Shown here piece after piece: positions 1 to 6,431 of a DNA stretch of 7,308 nucleotides. The translations under genes were made by a program, and so were the position numbers. The notes beneath the pieces were generated by a model. It was given only the letters and a program-made list of their open reading frames with translations. It had not been told where the DNA came from and did no database searches. This stretch comes from Nitrospira sp. (lineage in GTDB: Bacteria; Nitrospirota; Nitrospiria; Nitrospirales; Nitrospiraceae), in NCBI GenBank assembly GCA_015904045.1, contig JABMDG010000006.1, forward strand, positions 6,011 through 13,318, given 5' to 3'. Position 1 is the first letter of the stretch. Each line of letters starts with the position of its first letter.

Positions 1-1
1 C

Positions 2-1700
2 CTGCGCGAACGAGGCTCGCTGACCAACATTGAAGACCACAAAATGTCGGTGGGCAAATGCTACCGCTGCAAGACCGTGGTTGAGCCGTATTTGTCTCCA
101 CAGTGGTTCGTCAAGATTCAACCGCTGGCTCAGCCGGCGATTGAAGCCGTCGAGAACGGTAAAATTCGGATCATTCCCGAAGGCTGGACCAATAACTATC
201 TCGGCTGGATGCGGGACATCAAAGATTGGTGCATCTCCCGCCAAATCTGGTGGGGACATCAGATTCCGGCCTGGTACTGCCTTGCCTGCAACTCACAACA
301 GATCGTCACCGTGGACAATCGAACCGTCGTACTGCAAGGCGCCAAGCCGATCGTCTCGAAGACAACTCCGGCTCGCTGTCCCGCCTGTGGCAGTCAACAA
401 CTGCTGCGCGATGCCGACGTGCTCGATACTTGGTTTTCGTCTGCCCTCTGGCCCTTTTCGACGCTGGGATGGCCGGATCAGACACCTGAACTCAAAGCCT
501 ATTATCCGACCTCTACGTTGGTCACCGGCCTCGATATTCTCTTCTTCTGGGTGGCCCGGATGATTATGATGGGTCTGAAGTTCATGGGCGATGTGCCGTT
601 CAAGGACGTCTATATCCACGCCTTGGTCCGGGATGCCGAGGGCCAGAAGATGAGCAAGTCAAAAGGCAACGTGATCGACCCGCTTCACGTCATGAATCAA
701 TTCGGCACCGATGCTCTGCGGTTCACCCTGGCATCGATGGCTTCGCCCGGACGCGACATCAAGCTGGCGGAAGAACGGATCGAGGGGTATCGCAACTTTG
801 CCAACAAAATCTGGAATGCCGCGCGCTTCGGCCTGATGTATCTCGACGGGACACGCACCGCCCTTCCTCCGGCACAACGAACCTTCCCCGACCGGTGGAT
901 CCTGAGCCGTCTGGACCACACGATCCACACCGTGACGTCGGAGCTGGAATCCTACCGGTTTGATCGCGCCGCCGGGACGCTATACCACTTTATCTGGCAC
1001 GAGTACTGTGATTGGTATCTGGAATTGATCAAGCCCGTCTTGCAAGACGCCGCACATCCCGATGGACCAAGCACCAGACAGACGCTTGTCGAGACACTCG
1101 AAACGACGATGCGGTTGCTCCATCCCTTCATGCCCTTTATTACCGAAGAAATTTGGCAAACGATTCCTCATCAGGGAGACAGCATCGTCCTCCAGAACTA
1201 TCCGGTCTCGAACCACACCTGGTCATCACCCGATACTGAGCGGCAGTTTGCGCTGCTCGAACAGACCGTTGGGCTCATCCGCACCGGCCGGGCTCTGTTG
1301 AATTATCCGCCGGGACAACACATTCCCTTTTATGTCGACCATGATGACCGGAATAGACATGAGCAGCTCCATCAGATCCGGCAACACCTGGCCCACCTCA
1401 GCCGTGGCGAAGCCGCGATCAAGGCGTCGAAGGATTGGCCGTCGGTGAAACTGCTGCGGCTCGTCACAGAAGGCCTTTCTGTTGGAATCATGGTCTCCGG
1501 CGATGTGGATCTTCAAAAGGCGCTCGACCGTTTGGCGAAGCAACTCACGGAGAACGATAAGGAATCTCAGCGGCTCAACGGTAAACTGAACAATGCAGAA
1601 TTTGTGTCGAAGGCCCCGCCGGACGTGATCACCGAGCACCAGGAACGGGTGCGGACGATGGCCCGTGACCGTGAGCTCCTGGCCGGCAGCGCACGTTCCA
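2..1700 (+). CDS. valS: Valyl-tRNA synthetase, C-terminal part (5' end outside window, 3' end fused to nadC)
   Basis: Charges tRNA-Val with valine in the cytoplasm (class I aminoacyl-tRNA synthetase). The frame is open from base 2; the ATG at 44 is an internal methionine, since clear ValS sequence lies before it. In order: the part after the CP1 editing insert, with PQWFVK at about 101-118; the CISRQIWWGH block at about 230; DVLDTWFSSALWPFSTLGWP at 416-475; the class I signature KMSKS at 647-661; the anticodon-binding helical domain (HEYCDWYLELIKP, FMPFITEEIW) at about 1000-1160; and the C-terminal coiled coil at about 1510-1680 (AEFVSKAPPDVI). CxxC pairs near 59, 278 and 377 could bind zinc. 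About 560 ValS residues are present; full-length bacterial enzymes are often near 900-950, so the N-terminal half of the catalytic domain lies upstream. The coiled coil runs without a stop into NadC sequence, so the last few ValS residues may be lost. The end given is approximate. Confidence 0.93.
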
Positions 1701-1708
1701 TCGATATT
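1675..1708 (+). other. valS/nadC junction
   Basis: ValS coiled-coil residues (RVRTMARDRELL) pass directly into NadC residues (IMDTRKTLPGWR). The exact join cannot be fixed because the residues between (AGSARSID) fit neither family clearly. The frame stays open across it. A 12-nt sequence, GGCCGGCAGCGC, lies at 1681-1692 and recurs exactly at 2174-2185, just before the stop of the fused frame. Confidence 0.8.
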
Positions 1709-2188
1709 ATGGATACACGAAAAACGTTGCCCGGCTGGCGAGCCATTCAGAAATGGGCTGTCGCACTCGGCGGCGGCGTGAATCACCGGATGTCGCTGGG
1801 AGACGGGATGTTGATCAAAGATAATCATCTGGCGCTTCTCAATCGAGGCCCGCAGACGGTTCGCGCGGCATGCCGGCTAGCCAAAGCGTACAAGCCCGGC
1901 ACCATGCCGGTCATCGTCGAAACAGAATCTCTCTCCGAAGTTCGGCAGGCCCTTGCCGGCAAAGCCGATATCATTCTCCTGGATAACATGACGCCCGCCA
2001 TGGTGCGCCGCGCGGTCACGCTCATCAAGGGCCGCGCAGTCATCGAAGTCTCCGGCGGTATTACCATGAAGAATGTCCGGGCCATGGCGGCTACGGGAAT
2101 CGATCGGATCTCGATCGGCGCGCTGACCCACTCTGCACCGGCGGTGGCATTGAGCCTGGTCATGATCCGGACAGGCCGGCAGCGCTAG
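1701..2188 (+). pseudogene. nadC: Nicotinate-nucleotide pyrophosphorylase (quinolinate phosphoribosyltransferase), N-terminally truncated, fused to ValS
   Basis: NadC converts quinolinate and PRPP to nicotinate mononucleotide in de novo NAD synthesis. Only the C-terminal barrel part is here, about 160 residues against a family length of roughly 280-297. Seen: DTRKT at 1712-1726 (Arg and Lys bind substrate in the family), GGGVNHR with the His-Arg pair at 1784-1789, IKDNH at 1814-1828, the acidic residue in VIVETES at about 1904-1924, LLDNMTP at about 1976-1996, EVSGGI at about 2045-2062 and ISIGALTHSAP at about 2111-2143. The N-terminal domain and the first part of the barrel, about 130 residues including an active-site arginine given to the partner subunit, are missing. 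There is no start codon or ribosome site of its own at the join; the in-frame ATG at 1709 has no convincing Shine-Dalgarno. As written, this piece should not form an active enzyme. The birA start follows after 3 nt. Confidence 0.9.
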
Positions 2189-2191
2189 GCC

Positions 2192-3025
2192 ATGCCGCTC
2201 TCTGCTCCGCTCACACTCGATAATATTCGCAGCACCTTGGCAACCACCGCGTTGGGACAGTGCCTCTACCTGCATCAGGAACTCCCCTCGACCAATTCCG
2301 AAGCGTTGGCACTGGCCCACGCCGGCGCCGCCCACGGAACGGTCGTCGTAGCCGAAAGCCAATCGGCTGGAAAAGGCCGGCGAACACGCACCTGGCACTC
2401 TCCTCCCGGCACAAACATCTATTGTTCTGTCCTCGTCCGTGGAATCGGACCGAAGTGTACGCTGGCTGAATGGCTGTCATGGGTCCCGCTGACCAGCGCC
2501 CTGGCGGCGGCAGAAGCAGTCCAGACGGTCACGTCGCTGTCGCTCTCCTTAAAGTGGCCGAACGACCTGCTGTTGCATGAGCGGAAAGTCGGCGGCATTC
2601 TCTGTGAGAGTTCTCATGTCTCAGCCTCAGACCCGACCGTCGTGATCGGAATCGGCCTCAATGTGAATATGCCGCACGAGTCTTTCCCCGACGAACTGCG
2701 TTCGATCGCGACATCCTTATTCGAAGTCGCGCGTCATCCAATCGACAGAAACCGGCTCATTGCTCACCTGTTATTCGAACTTGAACAGGGCCTGAATGAG
2801 CTGCGCTCCCACGGATCTGAACGGTTGCGGCGGGCCTACACCGCTCGCTGCAGCACCATCGGCAGGCGCGTGCGTGCGCTCATGGGGCCTGAGCAGGAAC
2901 TGCTCGGCACGGCTGAATCCATCTCCACCGACGGCGCCCTGCAAATCCGGCCCGTGTCCTCGTCTCCGACAGCCTCGCCGCTCATCGGCATTCGCGCAGC
3001 CGATGTGATTCACCTCAAAGAGTAG
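2192..3025 (+). CDS. birA: Biotin--[acetyl-CoA-carboxylase] ligase, group I (no DNA-binding domain)
   Basis: Activates biotin with ATP to biotinyl-5'-AMP and attaches it to the target lysine of biotin carboxyl carrier proteins in the cytoplasm. The 277-residue product has PSTNSEA at 32-38, the biotinyl-AMP binding loop GKGRRTRTWHSPPG at 60-73 (usual form GRGRRGR.W), KWPNDLLL at 121-128, KVGGILCES at 132-140 including the conserved lysine, and GIGLNVN at 153-159. The C-terminal about 60 residues match the small SH3-like domain of the family. The protein begins almost directly with the catalytic domain, so the N-terminal helix-turn-helix of E. coli-type BirA is absent and it should not act as the biotin operon repressor. 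The ATG start lies 3 nt after the stop of the nadC frame, which suggests translational coupling; its Shine-Dalgarno is weak. No frameshift or gap is visible. Confidence 0.93.
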   Translation: MPLSAPLTLDNIRSTLATTALGQCLYLHQELPSTNSEALALAHAGAAHGTVVVAESQSAGKGRRTRTWHSPPGTNIYCSVLVRGIGPKCTLAEWLSWVPLTSALAAAEAVQTVTSLSLSLKWPNDLLLHERKVGGILCESSHVSASDPTVVIGIGLNVNMPHESFPDELRSIATSLFEVARHPIDRNRLIAHLLFELEQGLNELRSHGSERLRRAYTARCSTIGRRVRALMGPEQELLGTAESISTDGALQIRPVSSSPTASPLIGIRAADVIHLKE

Positions 3026-3043
3026 CGAAATCTTCCGTCAGCC

Positions 3044-3056
3044 AGGTAGAATACCT
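3044..3056 (+). promoter_or_regulatory. Small inverted repeat over the likely coaX ribosome site
   Basis: AGGTA and TACCT flank GAA, giving a perfect 5-bp stem with a 3-nt loop that covers the only Shine-Dalgarno-like bases before the coaX ATG. It could hide the ribosome site, but a stem this short may be chance. Confidence 0.25.
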
Positions 3057-3058
3057 CC

Positions 3059-3850
3059 ATGCTGCTGGCCATCGACATCGGCAATACCAACGTCGTCTGG
3101 GGGATCTTTGAAGGTAGGACCCTGCTGGCCCATTGGCGATTGGCCACCGATCCCAAGACCACTGCCGATGAGTACGGCATTCTCTGCGCCAACCTGCTTG
3201 CTCGAAGCGGACGCACAGCGGAACAGATTACCGGATCCATTATTTCCAGTGTCGTGCCCGCCCTTACGGGAACATTCGAATCGATGGTCGGCACCTACTT
3301 TGCCTGCACGCCGCTGATCGTCTCCTCGGACATGGATACGGGACTGACGCTCCGATACCAGAATCCCAAAGAAATCGGGAGCGACCGCATCGTCAACGCA
3401 GCCGCCGCACATCATAGATTCCAGCGAGACCTCATCATCGTCGATTTTGGCACGGCCACGACTTTTTGCGCGGTGACTCACGCCGGCGAATATCTGGGTG
3501 GAGTCATTGCGCCGGGCCTCGGCATCTCAGCCGAGGCGTTGTTCGCCCGCGCAGCCAAATTGAGCAAGGTTGAGCTGGCCCGCCCCAAAACCGTCATTGG
3601 AACCGATACAGCAGGAAGCATCCAATCCGGGCTCCTCTTCGGCTACGCCGGACTTGTAGACGCCCTTGTCCGGCGAATGGAGCAGGAGTTGGGCCGCCCC
3701 TTCTATGTGATTGCAACAGGCGGGTTAGCCTCGGTGGTTGCTCCGGAAACATCGTCAATTCGCAAAGTGGAACCCTTGCTGACCTTAGAGGGGCTCGAAT
3801 TTCTCTTCCGGCGTACACACGGTGCATGTTCAGACACTGAACCCCGATAA
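3059..3850 (+). CDS. coaX: Type III pantothenate kinase
   Basis: Phosphorylates pantothenate to 4'-phosphopantothenate, the first step of CoA synthesis. Type III enzymes belong to the ASKHA fold, usually need a monovalent cation such as potassium and escape CoA feedback (family knowledge). The 263-residue product is normal in length. Seen: phosphate-1 motif AIDIGNTN at 4-11, EIGSDRIVNA at 105-114 with the aspartate expected as catalytic base, phosphate-2 region IVDFGTATTF at 127-136, EYLGGVIAPG at 144-153, ISAEALF at 156-162 and the adenosine-side motif IATGGLA at 218-224. The ATG is 34 nt after the birA stop. The only ribosome-site-like bases, AGGT at 3044-3047, are 11 nt upstream and part of a small inverted repeat. 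The gene closes the cofactor cluster; the next gene starts after 94 nt. It looks intact. Confidence 0.95.
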   Translation: MLLAIDIGNTNVVWGIFEGRTLLAHWRLATDPKTTADEYGILCANLLARSGRTAEQITGSIISSVVPALTGTFESMVGTYFACTPLIVSSDMDTGLTLRYQNPKEIGSDRIVNAAAAHHRFQRDLIIVDFGTATTFCAVTHAGEYLGGVIAPGLGISAEALFARAAKLSKVELARPKTVIGTDTAGSIQSGLLFGYAGLVDALVRRMEQELGRPFYVIATGGLASVVAPETSSIRKVEPLLTLEGLEFLFRRTHGACSDTEPR

Positions 3851-3944
3851 CTCATCTCGCGAGACTATTTTCCAGGACATTTCTTCCTCCTCCTGTTGAC
3901 TTCCCATCTCCTATGGATATCTGCTGGCCTGTATAGGTATCGAT
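3851..3944 (+). promoter_or_regulatory. coaX-grpE gap with possible grpE promoter
   Basis: This is the largest gap between intact genes and the natural place for a promoter of the chaperone genes. TTGACT at 3896-3901 is a good -35 box, but at the right distance only a weak -10 (TATCTG at 3918-3923, spacing 16) is found. A pyrimidine run lies at 3880-3894. TCTCGCGAGA at 3855-3864 is a perfect 10-bp palindrome just after the coaX stop; it has no room for a loop and is not a terminator. I see no CIRCE operator (TTAGCACTC and its inverted copy) and no clear sigma-32 promoter, so the heat-shock control of this cluster is not evident. Confidence 0.3.
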
Positions 3945-4556
3945 GTGGACCAAGAACAGAACAATTCAGAGGAAACAGTGAATACAATCGATGATTTAGG
4001 GAGTGGCGCCTCTGAAACACGCGAGCCTGGCGCAACCACTGCAGACCCTATTCTTCTAGAAACACAACAGGCACTCGCCGCAAAAACAGAGGAAGCGAAG
4101 GCTTTCAACGATAAATTTCTGCGATTGGCGGCGGAGTTTGAGAATTACAAGCGGATGGCTCAGCGTGATCAGAGGGACCAGATCAAATTCGGCAATGAAC
4201 AGTTGTTGAAGGAGTTATTGCCGGTCGTCGACAACCTGGAGCGCGCAATTAAGGCGGCACGCGACGACAAAGGAGGCAGCTCAGCCGTGGTTCAAGGCGT
4301 CGACCTAACCCTCAAGCAATTGTCGAGCTCTCTCGCAAAATTCGGTGTTCAGGCAGTGGAAACGATTGGCCAGGCATTCGACCCTGCCACGCACCAGGCA
4401 GTCTCGCATCTGCCGTCCACCACAGTACCGCGCGATCATGTGATCGACGAGTTTCAGAAGGGCTACCGGCTGCATGATCGTATTCTCCGGGCTGCCATGG
4501 TCAGTGTCTCGGCCGGGCCCACACAGACAGACGGACATGAATCAACTTCGCACTAA
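3945..4556 (+). CDS. grpE: Nucleotide exchange factor GrpE
   Basis: Releases ADP from DnaK so that the chaperone can rebind ATP and let go of its client; works as a dimer in the cytoplasm. The 203-residue product has an acidic, low-complexity N-terminus (1-35), a long helix likely to form the coiled-coil dimer stalk (about 36-100, with [13 protein letters not shown] at 58-70 and [12 protein letters not shown] at 91-102), and the C-terminal beta domain with FDPATHQAV at 145-153 and the family signature around [17 protein letters not shown] at 173-189. Start choice: GTG at 3945 has only TAGGT 6 nt upstream. A second in-frame GTG at 3978 is preceded by AGAGGA (3968-3973) at a short spacing and would give 192 residues; both keep all conserved parts. 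dnaK follows after 35 nt, the usual pairing. No hrcA precedes it in this window. Confidence 0.95.
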   Translation: MDQEQNNSEETVNTIDDLGSGASETREPGATTADPILLETQQALAAKTEEAKAFNDKFLRLAAEFENYKRMAQRDQRDQIKFGNEQLLKELLPVVDNLERAIKAARDDKGGSSAVVQGVDLTLKQLSSSLAKFGVQAVETIGQAFDPATHQAVSHLPSTTVPRDHVIDEFQKGYRLHDRILRAAMVSVSAGPTQTDGHESTSH

Positions 4557-4578
4557 CGGATTGTCGCTATCGGGAAGG

Positions 4579-4585
4579 AAGGAGT
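4579..4585 (+). promoter_or_regulatory. Strong ribosome binding site of dnaK
   Basis: AAGGAGT lies 6 nt before the dnaK ATG at 4592, inside a purine-rich stretch from 4572. It is the best Shine-Dalgarno in the window, fitting a highly translated chaperone. Confidence 0.8.
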
Positions 4586-4591
4586 CTACCA

Positions 4592-5707
4592 ATGGGTAAA
4601 GTCATCGGCATCGACCTCGGCACTACCAACTCATGCGTCGCGATTATGAGCGGCGGAGATCCTGTCGTCATCGCCAACGCCGAAGGGAGCCGCACCACTC
4701 CATCCGTCGTGGCCATTACCGACAAGGCCGAACGTCTCGTCGGACAAATCGCAAAACGGCAGGCCATTACCAACCATGAAAACACCATCTTCTCGGTCAA
4801 GCGCCTCATGGGGCGCAAGTTCAAGAGCCGTGAGGTCCAGGAGGCCATGAAGCGCCTTCCTTATAAAGTCGTCGAAGCCGACAATGGCGATGCCCACGTC
4901 GAATTGCGCGGCAAACGCTACAGCCCGCCGGAAGTGTCCGCCATGATTCTGCAAAAGATGCGGCAGACCGCAGAAGATTACCTCGGCGAAAAAATCACCG
5001 AAGCCGTCGTCACCGTTCCGGCCTATTTTGACGACAGCCAACGGCAAGCCACAAAAGACGCGGGGCAGATTGCCGGCCTGAACGTGCTCCGGATCATCAA
5101 TGAGCCGACCGCAGCCTCGCTCGCCTACGGACTCGACAAGAAGAAGGATGAGCGCATCGCGGTCTACGACCTTGGCGGCGGCACCTTCGATGTGTCCGTG
5201 CTGGAAATCGGCGAAGGTGTGTTCGAGGTGAAATCCACCAACGGCGACACCTACCTGGGCGGCGACGACTTCGACCTGCGCGTGATGGATTGGCTGGTAG
5301 ACGAATTCCGGAAAGACCAGGGAATCGATCTCCGCAAAGACCGTATGGCACTCCAACGCCTTAAAGAGGCAGCGGAGCGGGCAAAGATCGAACTATCCTC
5401 ATCACAGGAAACTGAAATTAATCTCCCCTTCATCACGGCAGATGCGAGCGGCCCCAAGCATTTGGTGACCAAGCTCACCAGGGCCAAGCTGGAACAACTG
5501 GTGGACGATTTGATCCAACGCACCATTGAACCCTGCCGGAAGGCGATGTCCGACGCCGGAGTGACCGCGAAAGATATCCAGGAAGTCGTGTTGGTCGGCG
5601 GCATGACCCGCATGCCCAAAGTCATTCAAGTCGTCAAAGATTTTTTCGGGTTCCCACGAAGAAGAGCCAGACCTTCTCGACCGCCGCAGACAATCAAACT
5701 GCGGTGA
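4592..5707 (+). pseudogene. dnaK: Chaperone DnaK (Hsp70), ATPase-domain fragment of a disrupted gene
   Basis: DnaK binds exposed hydrophobic peptides in an ATP-driven cycle with DnaJ and GrpE. Residues 1-353 are a normal Hsp70 nucleotide-binding domain: [10 protein letters not shown] at 5-14, the conserved lysine at 70, [19 protein letters not shown] at 140-158, [13 protein letters not shown] at 168-180, phosphate-2 [11 protein letters not shown] at 192-202 with the threonine that is autophosphorylated in E. coli, and [13 protein letters not shown] at 332-344. After DFFG (ending 5650) the frame leaves the family: 18 foreign residues rich in Arg and Pro follow, then TGA at 5705-5707. The next family residues, from [16 protein letters not shown] onward, are found in another frame from 5653. 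Compared with E. coli DnaK, about residues 356-418 are missing: the end of the ATPase domain, the DVLLLDVTPLS-type linker and the first beta strands of the substrate-binding domain. The 371-residue product could not work as a chaperone. Confidence 0.93.
5648..5655 (+). other. Deletion and frame change inside dnaK
   Basis: The codon GGG (5648-5650) is the last that fits the first frame, and CCC (5653-5655) is the first that fits the second. The bases TT between them fit the end of an ATT isoleucine codon in the expected IPTKK. A pure deletion must therefore be a multiple of three plus one, near 180 nt. A run of six T lies just before, at 5641-5646. Confidence 0.9.
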
Positions 5708-6348
5708 CGATCCGGGTCTTCCAGGGCGAACGGGAAATGGCCAATGACAACAAGCTGCTCGGCCAGTTTGACCTGGTCGGCATTCCCATGGCTCCACGCG
5801 GCATGCCGCAGATCGAGGTATCCTTCGACATCGACGCCAACGGCATCGTTCATGTGGCGGCCAAGGATCTGGCCACCCAGAAAGAGCAGTCGATCCGGAT
5901 CACGGCCTCGAGCGGCCTGAGCAAGGACGAGGTCGAAAAACTCGTCAAGGATGCCCAGTCCCACACCGAGGACGACAAGAAGCGGCGCAAACTCGCCGAA
6001 GCCAAGAACCAGGCCGACAATCTGGTTTATCAAACAGAAAAAAATATCACGGAATACGGCGACAATGTGACGGCGGAAGAAAAAACACAGATTCAAGATG
6101 CCGTCGCGGCGCTGAAGAAAGCGCTCGAAGGGACGGACGCCGAGGCCATCGAGGCGGCGACGCAAACGCTCACCACGGCCTCGCATAAGCTGGCCGAAGC
6201 CATGTATAAGAAAGCCTCGGCCACAGCCGGCGCCCAGAGCACCGCATCCGGAGGACAGGGGGCAGCGGGAGACGGAGCCGGTTCTGCCAAGACCGACGAA
6301 AAGGTCGTCGACGCAGAGTTTGAAGAAGTGGACAAGGACAAGAAGTAG
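5653..6348 (+). pseudogene. dnaK: Chaperone DnaK, substrate-binding-domain fragment of the same gene
   Basis: This is the rest of DnaK, 231 residues to the TAG at 6346-6348. It begins with [20 protein letters not shown], then [35 protein letters not shown] and [17 protein letters not shown] (the beta-sandwich of the substrate-binding domain passing into the helical lid), followed by the lid helices and a Gly/Ala-rich tail ending [12 protein letters not shown], typical of bacterial DnaK. The two fragments plus about 60 missing residues give roughly 645, the normal family length, so nothing else seems lost. The GTG at 5704 overlaps the stop of the first fragment (5705-5707) and could in principle restart translation, but I see no good ribosome site and the product would lack the first strands of the peptide-binding pocket. 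Confidence 0.92.
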
Positions 6349-6362
6349 CCTACAATACGTCT

Positions 6363-6409
6363 CAGAGAGGCCGAGGCTGCGTCTATGACACGACACCTCG
6401 GCCTCTCTG
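6363..6409 (+). promoter_or_regulatory. Perfect 14-bp stem-loop between dnaK and dnaJ
   Basis: CAGAGAGGCCGAGG at 6363-6376 pairs perfectly with CCTCGGCCTCTCTG at 6396-6409 around a 19-nt loop. It starts 14 nt after the dnaK stop and ends a few bases before the dnaJ ribosome site. No T-run follows (the next bases are TATAAGG), so it is not a standard intrinsic terminator. It may protect the dnaK message 3' end, be a processing site, or lower dnaJ expression relative to dnaK. Confidence 0.7.
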
Positions 6410-6412
6410 TAT

Positions 6413-6420
6413 AAGGTGAG
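6413..6420 (+). promoter_or_regulatory. Ribosome binding site of dnaJ
   Basis: AAGGTGAG lies 11 nt before the GTG at 6432. It decides the start together with the J-domain sequence, which begins right there. The GTG inside it (6416) is in another frame. Confidence 0.6.
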
Positions 6421-6431
6421 CACTGATATCC

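Noticed and set aside
1226..1828. 200-residue open frame on the minus strand opposite valS/nadC
   Set aside because: It lies wholly opposite recognised ValS and NadC sequence and shows no family features; long antisense frames are common in GC-rich genes.
3851..3875. Intrinsic terminator after coaX (TCTCGCGAGA followed by ATTTT)
   Set aside because: The palindrome has no loop; at most 3 bp could pair around a tetraloop, which is too weak.
3902..3912. Sigma-32-like -10 box (CCCATCT) before grpE
   Set aside because: No CTTGAA-type -35 lies at the required distance; TTGACT sits directly beside it.
4631..5356. 241-residue open frame on the minus strand opposite dnaK
   Set aside because: It is the antisense shadow of the conserved ATPase domain; antisense frames in dnaK genes are a known source of false annotations.
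5641..5660. Programmed frameshift at the six-T run in dnaK
   Set aside because: A frameshift would join the frames but could not supply the ~60 missing family residues.
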